In this document: piece by piece, positions 24,050 through 32,484 of the stretch | Position numbering within the stretch: position 1 is the stretch's first letter | Layout: each line of letters opens with the position of its first letter | Source of the DNA: Herbiconiux sp. A18JL235 | Lineage (GTDB): Bacteria; Actinomycetota; Actinomycetes; Actinomycetales; Microbacteriaceae | Reading direction: 5' to 3' | Length of the DNA: 52,990 bases | Assembly: GCF_040939305.1 (NCBI RefSeq) | Contig: NZ_CP162513.1 | Coordinates: forward strand, 1-52,990 | Program-made: the position numbers and the translations under genes | Notes under the pieces: generated by a model | The model's database searches: none | The model's input: only the letters and a program-made list of their open reading frames with translations | What the model was told of the DNA's origin: nothing

Positions 24050-24400
24050 ATGCTTATTCGTCTAGTGGAGGGGTCGCCCGCATCCTTTGCAGAGCAAATT
24101 GCGTCCCAGATACGGCAGGGTGTGGCGCGGGGAGAGGTTGCGGTGGGAGAGAAGCTGCCTTCCGCGCGAGAACTCGCGGCCTCGTTGAACGTAAACATGC
24201 ATACCGTGCTCCGCGCCTACGATTCTCTTCGGGCGGCTGGCGTCGTTGAGCTCGGTCGCGGCAGGGGTGCTGTTGTCGTTGGTGGAGATGCCCCCGGGAT
24301 ACGGAACGTTCTCGATTCTGCCGCAGCAGTTGTCGCCCAAGCGGCCGCGGCAGGTATCAGCGTGCGGGAATTGTCCTGGCTCATCAAGGGAATGGCATGA
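24050..24400 (+). CDS. GntR-family regulator, YtrA type
   Basis: 116 aa from ATG 24050. A GntR winged helix covers residues 10-75 (PASFAEQIASQIRQGVARGE ... LPSARELAASLNVNMHTVLRAY), followed by only a short helical tail, the mark of the YtrA subfamily, which usually controls its own operon of membrane or ABC-transport proteins in response to envelope stress. The downstream DUF1648 membrane gene overlaps its stop by four bases (ATGA). Translation is probably leaderless (see 24031-24049). Confidence 0.88.
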   Translation: MLIRLVEGSPASFAEQIASQIRQGVARGEVAVGEKLPSARELAASLNVNMHTVLRAYDSLRAAGVVELGRGRGAVVVGGDAPGIRNVLDSAAAVVAQAAAAGISVRELSWLIKGMA

Positions 24401-25377
24401 CCGCGGGTGGCACGGTTCGAGTGGTACGCGCTACAGCCGCCGCAATCGTGGCGTGCGTGCCCGCGGTGGCCCTCATCAGCGTCGGTTCAGCATTTGGATC
24501 GAGGCTGGGATCAACAATGGCGACACACTGGTCCGGTGACGGGTCCACGCCGGATGGGTTCTCGGCGACGTGGGTTTCGTTCTGGATCTTCGCCGGCATC
24601 ACCTTCGCGCTGACGCTGGGTGCGCTCGTGTTGGTCATTGCGGGTTCCCGTTTCCCGCCGGCCCGGGTCTGGGCGGGAATCACTACTCTGATCGCGGGTT
24701 TCACGGCAGCGGCATGGGTTGCCGCTGCGTGGGCAACCGCTGACGCCCCGAGCCTCGCCCAGGCGAGCCTAGGCGGTCGACTAGCAGTGCTGCTCGTTGC
24801 GATTACCGTCGCCGCGATCGTCTTTCTCCTGACACCAGCAGCAGACCCGGGCGTCGTGGACCCTGCACCGCGTCCGGAGGCGCTCGCGCTGGATCCCGGC
24901 GAGCGAGCGGCCTGGTCGGCGCGAATCAGTAGCCCAATGTTTCTCGCGATTGCGGCAGGGCTTGTCTTGCTCGCCATCGTCTCCGCAATCGCAGCCGTGT
25001 CGTCGCACACCGGAAGCGCGTTCATCGGAGTGGCCGTGTTCCTGGCGGCAGCACTGTCGATCCTGGTCCTCACCCCGGTGCGCCTCACAGTCGATCACCG
25101 TGGCATCCGTCTCACATCGATCACGTTCAGAATCCCTCTTATCCGGCTCGATCTATCAAGCATCGAATCAGTCAGCGCCCACACAATCGACCCGCTGGAA
25201 TGGGGTGGCTGGGGATACCGCGTATCTGGCCGAGGGCGCGCCTACGTCAGTCGGCGAGGACCCGGGATAGTCATCCGACGCCACGACGCATCACCAATCG
25301 CCATCACGGTGAACCACCCCGAGCAAGCAGCAGCCACCGCCAACGCACTCACCCACGACACGCACCCATCAAACTGA
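24397..25377 (+). CDS. DUF1648-type multi-pass membrane protein
   Basis: 326 aa. N-terminal DUF1648-like region (VPAVALISVG, then MATHWSGDGSTPDGFS, the characteristic HWxxxGxPDG-like segment), followed by TM pairs near residues 60-110 and 128-146, and two more at about 180-230. The last 100 residues form a cytoplasmic PH-like domain (LTVDHRGIRLTSITFRIPLIRLDLSSIE). Proteins of this type occur behind YtrA-like GntR regulators in Gram-positives and are linked to cell-envelope stress. ATGA overlap with the regulator indicates one operon. Confidence 0.8.
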   Translation: MTAGGTVRVVRATAAAIVACVPAVALISVGSAFGSRLGSTMATHWSGDGSTPDGFSATWVSFWIFAGITFALTLGALVLVIAGSRFPPARVWAGITTLIAGFTAAAWVAAAWATADAPSLAQASLGGRLAVLLVAITVAAIVFLLTPAADPGVVDPAPRPEALALDPGERAAWSARISSPMFLAIAAGLVLLAIVSAIAAVSSHTGSAFIGVAVFLAAALSILVLTPVRLTVDHRGIRLTSITFRIPLIRLDLSSIESVSAHTIDPLEWGGWGYRVSGRGRAYVSRRGPGIVIRRHDASPIAITVNHPEQAAATANALTHDTHPSN

Positions 25378-25502
25378 CTCCAGCGCGAGATGACCTCTGG
25401 CATGGGGCATGTGTCAGAAATCAGAAGAATCCCAAGACACCCGAATCGAGCAGATCTGGCTAGTGCCGTCAGAGTCAGCGATTTGCTCGGCAAGATGGAC
25501 AT

Positions 25503-25814
25503 ATGCCGATTCCTCGCGACCTAAGCAACATGCCTACCAATGTAGAAGCGGCCTATCGGGCAATATCTGGAAATTCGCGCCTGCTTACCCTCCGGTACGT
25601 GCTCGATCACCCCAACTCCACCGTTCTGGAAATCGCAGAGGCAACGGGAGTCAGTCCCGCCTCGGCACGGGTGTCCCTTTTCGATCTCGAGAATGCTGGC
25701 TACGTGACTGTGGATGTGGATGGCAAACGTAATGGGATATCCGTTCACTATTCAGTGAACCGGCCTCAGTTTGTGGATGATGTCACTCAGCTCTGGGCGT
25801 GGATTATCCGATAG
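25503..25814 (+). CDS. Winged-helix (ArsR-like) transcription factor
   Basis: 103 aa from ATG 25503. Residues 15-85 form a winged helix: SGNSRLLTLRYVLDHPNSTVLEIAEATGVSPASARVSLFDLENAGYVTVD. No metal-binding cysteines and no partner domain, so it is not a typical metal sensor; it resembles small ArsR/MarR-like plasmid regulators. No gene is tightly linked. The 125-bp gap upstream follows the DUF1648 gene. Confidence 0.7.
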   Translation: MPIPRDLSNMPTNVEAAYRAISGNSRLLTLRYVLDHPNSTVLEIAEATGVSPASARVSLFDLENAGYVTVDVDGKRNGISVHYSVNRPQFVDDVTQLWAWIIR

Positions 25815-26173
25815 CTCCATCCGAGGGACGGCAAACAGCTCCTACTTCCACGCTCATCCGCGACAAACACAGTCCCGAGAAACTAAGGGTTGTGAGACAC
25901 CGAGTGCTATGGAGTTTCGTCGGCCTCCGCTGCAGCCCTTCCGGCTCGACCGTTTGCACGGCTTCAACACCACCGTCGCTGCACCCCTCAGAGCCTGCCA
26001 ATCAGGTTCGTCAGCCTTGTGGGCGCCACCCCCTCGCACTACAGGACCGCCCTCCAGCCGATGACGCGACCCTCAACGACGCGCATCGGCTCGGCTGGCG
26101 ATTAGTGGCTCACTCGCGAGAATGGTGGAGGGAGATGGCGAGGTGACGACGCACATCGCCGCCACACTTCAGA
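25815..26173. other. About 360 bp without a recognisable gene
   Basis: Several frames are open but all have unbiased third positions, no ribosome site and no family resemblance. GAGAAACTAAGG...GTGAGACACC near 25876-25900 weakly resembles the 72-bp repeats at 32278 and 39966, perhaps an old recombination remnant. Confidence 0.4.
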
Positions 26174-26731
26174 TCAGGCGCGCGCTGAGGACCAGTCGTG
26201 TCCTGACACCTGCGACAGCGCGTGCGCCGACACCGAGTCGGCACTCCGGGCGAGTTTGACAATGAGGCGGCCGATATCCGACCGGTCCCGTTCGCTCCAA
26301 TCGGCGAACAGCGCGTCGAAGTACTGTTCGATGCCGGCGACGAGTCGCTCGCCGAAGGCGTTCCCCTCCGCGGTCAGGCCGACCACGACTGCACGGTTGT
26401 CGGTCGGGTCGGGGGCCCGGCGCACCAGGCCCGCGTCCTCGAGTCGCGCCACGACCTTGCTGATGTGCGAGGTGCTCACCTCGACCGCGTCGGCGAGGTC
26501 GGTGGGCCTCGCGGCGCCCCGGTAGATCAACTGATTGAGCAGGAGGAAGGCCGGCAGGTCGTCTTCGAGCGGAAAGCCGTTGGCGCGCATCAATTCGCGT
26601 CGATTGGTCGTCGAGTTAGCCCAGACGGCGAATGACGCGAGCGCGCCCGAGAGGCTCTCAGGAGGTACGAGGGGCGCGAACGCGGAGGCGGGCAGGAATG
26701 CGTTCTCGCTGATCTTCGGTTGCCTCGGCAT
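26174..26731 (-). CDS. MarR-family regulator of the rhamnosidase cassette
   Basis: 185 aa from ATG 26731 with GGAAGGAG upstream. MarR winged helix at about 60-140: LNQLIYRGAARPTDLADAVEVSTSHISKVVARLEDAGLVRR, with the DxR wing (DPTDNRAVVVGLT). MarR proteins are dimeric repressors released by small, often phenolic, ligands. It follows the MFS gene by 25 bases in one operon. The two identical-geometry dyads at 28069-28109 between the divergent operons are its probable operators, so it would control both transport and hydrolysis. Confidence 0.9.
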   Translation of the reverse strand: MPRQPKISENAFLPASAFAPLVPPESLSGALASFAVWANSTTNRRELMRANGFPLEDDLPAFLLLNQLIYRGAARPTDLADAVEVSTSHISKVVARLEDAGLVRRAPDPTDNRAVVVGLTAEGNAFGERLVAGIEQYFDALFADWSERDRSDIGRLIVKLARSADSVSAHALSQVSGHDWSSARA

Positions 26732-26756
26732 TAGCGCTCCTTCCCTCACCCCAAGG

Positions 26757-28022
26757 CTATGCCACGTCGGAGAAGGCGGTCTTCTCGGCCGCGACGGCCG
26801 GAACCGGCCGCTTGCGGAAGGCGAACCAGGCCACCAGGTACCCGATCGCGACGACGATCGCGAGGCCGCCGTAAGCGAGCTGGGCGGCACCCAGCAGCAT
26901 CGGTGTGACGAGGGCCACCCCGGCGGCGACGAGTCGGGCCACGGCGATGATGCTGCCCTGGGCCGACGCGCGCAGGAGGGTGGGGAAGCTCTCCTGCGTC
27001 CAGACCTTCATGATTGCCTCGAACGCGAACGACCCACCGATCGCGGCGCCCACGTAGATGAGCACGAGGGTGAGCAGCGAGAAGCCGAAGATCGCCGGGG
27101 CCGCGAGGCCCAGGGTCGACGCGATGGCACCGAAGGCGTAATAGGCCATGCGGCGCGGCCCGTCGACGATCCGCATGAACCAGAAGCCCAGCAGGATGCC
27201 CACGGGCAGCGTGAGGAGGTTGATCAGCGAGTTGGTCTGCACGCTGATGCCGACGACGTTCACGGCGACGTAGGTGCCGAACTGACCGGTCGTGTTCGCA
27301 GCCAGGTTGACGAGTGTGTAGAAGACGAGCAGCGCGAAGAAGGGGAAGGCCAGGCGGCGGTCGGTGAGGATGGTGCGGAGTCGCGAGACCGGTGCGTCCT
27401 CGCCGGACACCACGGAGAGGGATGCTGTGTGCGCGTCCCGCCAGACGCGCGATTCCGGGATGCTCAGGCGCAGGAGGAGGATGATCAGTGCGACGACGCC
27501 GACGTGGGCGAAGAGGATCTGGCCACCCAGCTGGCCCATTCCGCCGACGCCCGTTGAGATGCTCACGGTGGCGAGGATGCCTCCGTACCAGAGGATCTGC
27601 GAGAAGCCGATCAGCTTGCCGCGGTTGCGGTCGGTCGCCGCCTCGGCGATGGTCGCGAGTGAGACCGGGAGGTCGGCGCCCGTGCCGAGGCCTACGAGCA
27701 GGATGCCGATCAGCAGCGGCACGAACGAGGTGGAGAACACGAGCACGGCCGAGCCGATCACGATCATCGCCATCGTGATGACGAACACGGATCGGCGTCC
27801 GAACCGGTCGCCCAGCCGGCCGCCCACGATCGCGCCGATCGCCACTCCCAGGGTCAGCGCCGCTGAGAGGGCACCGAACTGGAGTTCGGTGAGGCCGAAG
27901 CTGATCTGGTAGAGCACGAGTCCGATGCCCGAGCTCACGATCGCAGCGGCATCGATGTACGACGCCATGCCCGCGACCACGCCGATCCACCAGGCGCGCC
28001 TGGACGTTGTCTCTGCCGTCAT
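26757..28022 (-). CDS. MFS transporter (sugar/aromatic-acid type)
   Basis: 421 aa from ATG 28022 with AAGGAG six bases upstream. Twelve hydrophobic segments; the conserved MFS motif between TM2 and TM3 reads GGRLGDRFGRR, with the acidic repeat MRIVDGPRRM in the second half. Similar single-chain porters import sugars or aromatic acids by proton symport. Its operon partner is the MarR regulator and its divergent neighbour is an intracellular glycosidase, so it probably imports an intact rhamnosylated compound. Substrate not determinable from sequence. Confidence 0.9.
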   Translation of the reverse strand: MTAETTSRRAWWIGVVAGMASYIDAAAIVSSGIGLVLYQISFGLTELQFGALSAALTLGVAIGAIVGGRLGDRFGRRSVFVITMAMIVIGSAVLVFSTSFVPLLIGILLVGLGTGADLPVSLATIAEAATDRNRGKLIGFSQILWYGGILATVSISTGVGGMGQLGGQILFAHVGVVALIILLLRLSIPESRVWRDAHTASLSVVSGEDAPVSRLRTILTDRRLAFPFFALLVFYTLVNLAANTTGQFGTYVAVNVVGISVQTNSLINLLTLPVGILLGFWFMRIVDGPRRMAYYAFGAIASTLGLAAPAIFGFSLLTLVLIYVGAAIGGSFAFEAIMKVWTQESFPTLLRASAQGSIIAVARLVAAGVALVTPMLLGAAQLAYGGLAIVVAIGYLVAWFAFRKRPVPAVAAEKTAFSDVA

Positions 28023-28068
28023 TCCGTTCTCCTTTGAACCTGCGTCGCTCTCAGCGGCCGTCTTCAAG

Positions 28069-28110
28069 TATCGTCAACGCGACGATGTATTATCGTCATA
28101 GTAACGATAA
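28069..28110. promoter_or_regulatory. Two tandem MarR-type operators
   Basis: TATCGT-N7-ACGAT occurs twice with identical 6-7-6 geometry, at 28069-28087 (spacer CAACGCG) and 28091-28109 (spacer CATAGTA; arms extend to TTATCGT/ACGATAA at 28090-28110). Centres are 22 bp apart, two helical turns, so two dimers would bind one face of the DNA between the divergent MFS and glycosidase genes. Confidence 0.8.
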
Positions 28111-28150
28111 CTCTGGCGGAAGCCAACTACTGTTCGAAGGAGAACCCACC

Positions 28151-31102
28151 GTGTCGGTCGAAGACCTCAAGAGACTCCTCACGTCGCCCAGCATCGAGTA
28201 TCGCCCCGAGATCCGCTGGTGGCTGGCAGAGGGACTCCACACCGACGCGACCCTCCGCCACGAGATCGCCGCAGCCCGCCGACTCGGCTTCGGCGGGCTC
28301 GAGTTCCTCGCAATGGACGAGGAGGCGATCGACCACCGGCGTTACGGCTGGGGATCCGAGGAGTGGGTTCACGACAACCGCATCATCGTTGATGAGACCA
28401 CCGAGCGCGGCATGGCGGTCAGCTTCACCTCGGGCACCAACTGGTCGAACGCCAACCTGCCCACGATCGACCCTGACCATCCGGCTGCCGCCCAGGAATT
28501 GAATGTCGTCACCGAACGGCTCTCAGGCGGCGAGACCCGCACCGGCCCCCTGTCGCAGATCGATCTCGCGGCGATCGCCGTGCCAGACGGCATGCCGATG
28601 CATCGCGAGTCGGGAAGCCGGCAGCACTTCGTCGCCGTCGTGGCAGCCCGCGTGGTGGAGACCGACTCCGGATCGGCACCGGTGCTCGACGTCACCTCCG
28701 TCGTCGATCTCAGCGCCCACGTCGACGACGGCCGCCTGGAGTGGACAGCACCGGAGGGAGAGTGGCTTCTCTTCACCTACTGGATGCACGGCACCGGCCA
28801 GACGGCATCCCCCTCCGTGCAGACCAACTACACGGTCAACTACCTCGACCGGGCGGGGATCGACGCCGTGATCCACTACTGGGACACCGTGGTGCTCACG
28901 CCCGAGCTGCGGAGCGCGATCCGTAAGAACGGCCGCGCGCAGATGTACATGGACTCGCTCGAGCTGTGGACGTTCGGCATGGGAGGCCTGTTCTGGGGGG
29001 CCACCGTCTACGACGAATTCCGGCGCCGGCGCGGCTACGCCATCGACCCGTGGCTGCCCTTCCTTACTCGCGATGTGCAGATCATGGCGTCATCGACCGT
29101 CTACCATCACGAGCCGGCCCCGGAGTACGCGCTGACCGTCGCGAAGGTGAGGCACGACTACGTAGAGACCCTCACCGACCTCTACATCGAGAACATGCTG
29201 CGTCCGTTCGCCGCGTTCTTGCACGAGAACGCGATGGAGCTGCGGGCCGAGATCAGCTACGGCATGCCCTTCGAACTCACCCGCCCCGGCATCGAGGTCG
29301 ACGGCATCGAGAACGAGTCGTTGGAGTTCGCGGCGCAGATCGACGCATACCGGCTGCTCGCCGGTCCGGCCCATCTGTTCGGCAAGCAGTACTCGTCGGA
29401 GACGGGAGCGACCACCCGCAACCACATGCTCGACCACCGCTTCTACGACCAGATCATCGCCACGCAACTTGCGGCCGGCGTCACGAAGACCGTCATGCAC
29501 GGCTGGGCCAGCACGGCCGGTGCCGAGGGCGCGACCCATTGGCCCGGGCACGAAGGGATGCTGTCGGTCTTCTCCGAGCGATTCGACGAGCGTCAGCCGG
29601 CCGCCGAGTTCTATCCGCTGTGGACCGAGGCCCTCGCGCGTATCCAAGCCGTGCTGCGCCAGGGCGTGCCTCGGATCGACGTGGGCATCCTCCGTACCGA
29701 TCACTTCACCGACAACGGCTCCGGCATGGCATTCCTCGACGACACTGGCCGCCGCATCCCCGACGAGGAGGCCTACGGCCGGATGTGGATGCGCGACCGC
29801 GAGAATCACTGGTGGCGCGACCTCCAGCTGCAGGACGCGGGGTGGACCTACGAGTTCTTCGACGGCTCCCTCCTGCTCCACGACGAGGTGAGTCTGGGCG
29901 GGGGACTCGTGCAGCCGGACGGACCCGGCTATCAAGCGCTCCTCGTCTATCAGGCCGGGCTCGACGCCGACGTGGCCGCACTCCTGCTCCGGTGGGCGCA
30001 GGCCGGGTTGCCGGTCGTGCTCGTGCACGGCGCATCCGAACTGAAGCTGCTCACCGAAAAGCGCTACATCAACCATGCGCGCGCCGCGTCCCACACCCCT
30101 GGGCTCGACGGCCGCGACGACGAGCTCGCCGCCGTGATCGCCGAACTGCTGCGGCAGCCCTCGGTGCGCGAGGCGGACGGCCCTGACAACGCGCTCGAGG
30201 CGCTGCGCTCACTCGGCGTCCGAGGACGCGCGGAGTTCGCCGACGAGAACCGCACCGTGCTCACCCATCTCCGTGTGGACGGCGAACTCAGCCACGTCTA
30301 CGCGTACCACTTCCTGTACGAGACGGGTGAGGACACCGTGGTCGAGATCACGCTCGACGGAGAGGGCGCGGTGCACCGGATCGACCCGTGGAGCGGAGAG
30401 CTGCACGCGTACCCCGAGGCCCGCTCCGTCGACGGTCTGACGGTGATCCGCGCCGCACTGGCGCCGGGCGAAACGGCGTTGTGGACGCTCGACCGCTCCG
30501 CCACTCCCCTGGTCTTCTCGGAGGAGACCGACACCATCGCTGCACTCGACGAATGGTCGATCGCCGTGGAGAGCTGGGATGCCGGCGAAGACGTCCTCAT
30601 CACGGAGGACAGGGGCCTCGGCTACGAGACGCGGGAGATCCGTCCGACGACCGCCGTGACCACGCTGCGATCGTCGACCACGCAGCTCGCTCCGTGGCGA
30701 CGCATCGAGGACATCGGTGCGGCGGTGTCCGGTGTAGGCCAGTACACGGTCAGATTCACGCTCGACGACGCTCCGACCGGGGCGGAGCGCTTCGTGCTCG
30801 ACCTGGGCTCCACCGCGGGCGGCCTGGGTTCGGTGTCGGTCGGCGGGCGTCCGCCGCGCGGCTTCGACACGTCTGCGCCGCGCGTCGACATCACAGCAGA
30901 CCTGCGGGCCGGTGACAACGAGATCGTGGTCCGTGTCGCCAGCTCGCTGAACAACCGACTGATCGCCCGCGGCTACTACGACGACATGCCCGACATCGTC
31001 GGCACGCTGCTCACCGGTGTGCCCTCGAACCAGGCCACGACCGTTCGGGACCACGGCCTGCTCGGTCCCGTGCGCCTCGAACGCATCACCACGACCCACT
31101 GA
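28151..31102 (+). CDS. GH106-like alpha-L-rhamnosidase, cytoplasmic
   Basis: 983 aa from GTG 28151 with AAGGAG eight bases upstream; the upstream in-frame stretch overlaps the operators and is not coding. The N-terminus (PEIRWWLAEGL ... GFGGLEFLAMDEE) is typical of large glycosyl hydrolases of the GH106/PF17132 group (TIM barrel with repeated GGxE and YGMPFE-type acidic active-site segments near residues 370-380), and the C-terminal 150 residues resemble a sugar-binding jelly roll (YTVRFTLDDAPTGAERFVLDLG). No signal peptide, so it acts inside the cell after uptake by the MFS porter. It is followed 35 bases later by an SDR dehydrogenase, suggesting cleavage of a rhamnoside and oxidation of the released sugar or aglycone. 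Rhamnose specificity is inferred from family. Confidence 0.8.
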   Translation: MSVEDLKRLLTSPSIEYRPEIRWWLAEGLHTDATLRHEIAAARRLGFGGLEFLAMDEEAIDHRRYGWGSEEWVHDNRIIVDETTERGMAVSFTSGTNWSNANLPTIDPDHPAAAQELNVVTERLSGGETRTGPLSQIDLAAIAVPDGMPMHRESGSRQHFVAVVAARVVETDSGSAPVLDVTSVVDLSAHVDDGRLEWTAPEGEWLLFTYWMHGTGQTASPSVQTNYTVNYLDRAGIDAVIHYWDTVVLTPELRSAIRKNGRAQMYMDSLELWTFGMGGLFWGATVYDEFRRRRGYAIDPWLPFLTRDVQIMASSTVYHHEPAPEYALTVAKVRHDYVETLTDLYIENMLRPFAAFLHENAMELRAEISYGMPFELTRPGIEVDGIENESLEFAAQIDAYRLLAGPAHLFGKQYSSETGATTRNHMLDHRFYDQIIATQLAAGVTKTVMHGWASTAGAEGATHWPGHEGMLSVFSERFDERQPAAEFYPLWTEALARIQAVLRQGVPRIDVGILRTDHFTDNGSGMAFLDDTGRRIPDEEAYGRMWMRDRENHWWRDLQLQDAGWTYEFFDGSLLLHDEVSLGGGLVQPDGPGYQALLVYQAGLDADVAALLLRWAQAGLPVVLVHGASELKLLTEKRYINHARAASHTPGLDGRDDELAAVIAELLRQPSVREADGPDNALEALRSLGVRGRAEFADENRTVLTHLRVDGELSHVYAYHFLYETGEDTVVEITLDGEGAVHRIDPWSGELHAYPEARSVDGLTVIRAALAPGETALWTLDRSATPLVFSEETDTIAALDEWSIAVESWDAGEDVLITEDRGLGYETREIRPTTAVTTLRSSTTQLAPWRRIEDIGAAVSGVGQYTVRFTLDDAPTGAERFVLDLGSTAGGLGSVSVGGRPPRGFDTSAPRVDITADLRAGDNEIVVRVASSLNNRLIARGYYDDMPDIVGTLLTGVPSNQATTVRDHGLLGPVRLERITTTH

Positions 31103-31137
31103 ACCGTCGCGAGGCGACACCGAGCAAGGAGACCATT

Positions 31138-31890
31138 GTGAAGAAACTCGAAGGGCGCGTAGCCGTCGTCACCGGGGCCGCACGGGGCATCGGCCGCGAG
31201 ATCGCGAAGCACCTCGCTGACGACGGAGCCGACATCGCGGTGATCGACGTCGCCGTCGCCGACGAGACCGTGGCGGCGGTGACCAGCGCAGGCCGGCGTG
31301 GGATCGGCGTCGTCGCCGACGTGACCGATCCTGATGCGCTGGCTGCGGCCGCGGAGCGCATCGGCCGTGAACTGGGCGACGTCTCCATCATCGTCAACAA
31401 CGCGGGCCTGCATCCGCATCAGACGTCAATCGACGAGCTCGACTATGAGCTCTGGCAGCGGACGATGCGGGTGAACGTCGACTCGATGCTGCTGACGGTC
31501 AAGGCCTTCCTCCCACAGCTCCGGCGCACCGGCACAGGACGGATCATCAACATGTCCTCGTCGGTGGTGAATGTGGCGCCGGTCGGCGGCGTGCACTACA
31601 TCGCCTCGAAAGCGGCGGTGGTCGGCCTGACCCGCGGACTCGCGAGGGAGCTCGGGCCCGACTCGATCACCGTCAACGCGATCGCTCCGAGCATTGTGCA
31701 GACCCCGGGGCTGGCCGGGACCGGGATCAGCGACGAGATCATCGACGCCGTGCTCTCGCAGCAGATCGTGAAGGACTTCACAACCCCGGCCGATCTAGTC
31801 GGCCTGGTCGGGTACCTCTGCACCCACGAAGCGAGGTTGTTCACGGGGCAACACTTCCACCTCGACGGCGGGATCGTGCTCAGCGACTGA
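31138..31890 (+). CDS. SDR-family NAD(P)-dependent dehydrogenase
   Basis: 250 aa from GTG 31138 with AAGGAG upstream. Classical SDR: GAARGIG nucleotide-binding motif (13-19), NNAG (about 87-90), catalytic Ser and YIASK motif (about 155-160). Behind the rhamnosidase it could be an L-rhamnose 1-dehydrogenase, giving rhamnono-lactone as in non-phosphorylative rhamnose catabolism, or it may reduce/oxidise the aglycone. No lactonase or aldolase is present here, so the rest of any pathway must be chromosomal. Same operon as the glycosidase. Confidence 0.88.
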   Translation: MKKLEGRVAVVTGAARGIGREIAKHLADDGADIAVIDVAVADETVAAVTSAGRRGIGVVADVTDPDALAAAAERIGRELGDVSIIVNNAGLHPHQTSIDELDYELWQRTMRVNVDSMLLTVKAFLPQLRRTGTGRIINMSSSVVNVAPVGGVHYIASKAAVVGLTRGLARELGPDSITVNAIAPSIVQTPGLAGTGISDEIIDAVLSQQIVKDFTTPADLVGLVGYLCTHEARLFTGQHFHLDGGIVLSD

Positions 31891-31948
31891 GACACGGTCG
31901 ACGAGCGTGATCGGAGGTGCGCGGCCAGTGGCTGTACCGTAATTCTCG

Positions 31949-32290
31949 ATGGTCACCGAGAGAAATCGCGCGATCCCGACTGGATGCCGCCATCCGCGAG
32001 AGACGGCGACAGCAGCGCCTCACGTTGGTTCAGTGGCGGAGCGCGTCGGGGTGACCCACGGCCTTCTCAGTCAGCTCGAACGCGGCAGGTCGAACGCCAG
32101 TCTCAGAACCCTGTACCGAATCGCGCAAACGCTCGAAGAAGGGCCAGACTCGGCCAGCCCGCTCATTCCAGCGCTCACCAGGGCGATTCGGCAGCGTGGA
32201 ACACCGCTCAACTCGAACCCTCGAGGCGACTTCACCACTGCTCGAAAGATCGGGTCGCGCTCACGGACCGACTGCGCCTCGAAAACCTAA
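31949..32290 (+). pseudogene. Degenerate XRE-family regulator
   Basis: A clear XRE helix-turn-helix is spread over two frames: LDAAIRERRRQQRLTLVQ, then after a lost base near 32030 VAERVGVTHGLLSQLERGRS and LRTLYRIAQTLE. The cupin sensor domain that normally follows is gone; the frame ends in low-quality sequence abutting the first 72-bp repeat. Probably the former regulator of a small-molecule catabolic operon, truncated by the mobile-element rearrangement to its right. Confidence 0.7.
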
Positions 32291-32349
32291 AGAATTCCGA
32301 GACACACGGTCCAGGTCGAGACCACCACTCCCCTCCCCCGGATTCTCGG
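32278..32349 (+). repeat. 72-bp direct repeat, copy 1
   Basis: CTCGAAAACCTAAAG (32278-32292) begins a 72-bp sequence that is 59/72 identical, without gaps, to 39966-40037. The conserved ends are CTCGAAAACCTAAAG and ATTCTCGG with CCACCACTCCCCT in between. Six bases later a Tn3-like terminal repeat begins. Confidence 0.85.
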
Positions 32350-32355
32350 TCATCT

Positions 32356-32394
32356 TGGGTCCAGCTCACGAAACGGAAAAAATAACACGATAAG
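32356..32394 (+). repeat. Tn3-family-like terminal inverted repeat
   Basis: The 39 bases beginning TGGGTC and containing GAAACGGAAAA and ending CACGATAAG resemble, from memory, the 38-bp ends of Tn21-type Tn3-family transposons (GGGGTC...GAAAACGGAAAA...CACGCTAAG), in the orientation of a transposon extending rightward. No matching right end or TnpA was found, so it is a solo end. Confidence 0.55.
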
Positions 32395-32484
32395 AGTCGG
32401 GTGCAAGATGTTTACTCTGGTTGGTGGTTGCGGGCCAACGCGCGATGAGCGGCCCGTGGCTTAACGCCCGATTGTGGTGTCCGC

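Noticed and set aside
26535..27557. Long plus-strand frame (340 codons) opposite marR and the MFS gene
   Set aside because: It is antisense to two well-supported genes, is Arg/Glu/Asp low-complexity, and has no ribosome site or family. A typical GC-rich shadow.
28007..28150. Upstream extension of the glycosidase to 28007
   Set aside because: It would run through the twin MarR operators and the transporter start; GTG 28151 has a good ribosome site.
29090..31120. Two long minus-strand frames opposite the glycosidase
   Set aside because: Antisense to a clearly homologous gene; compositions reflect complementary codons only.
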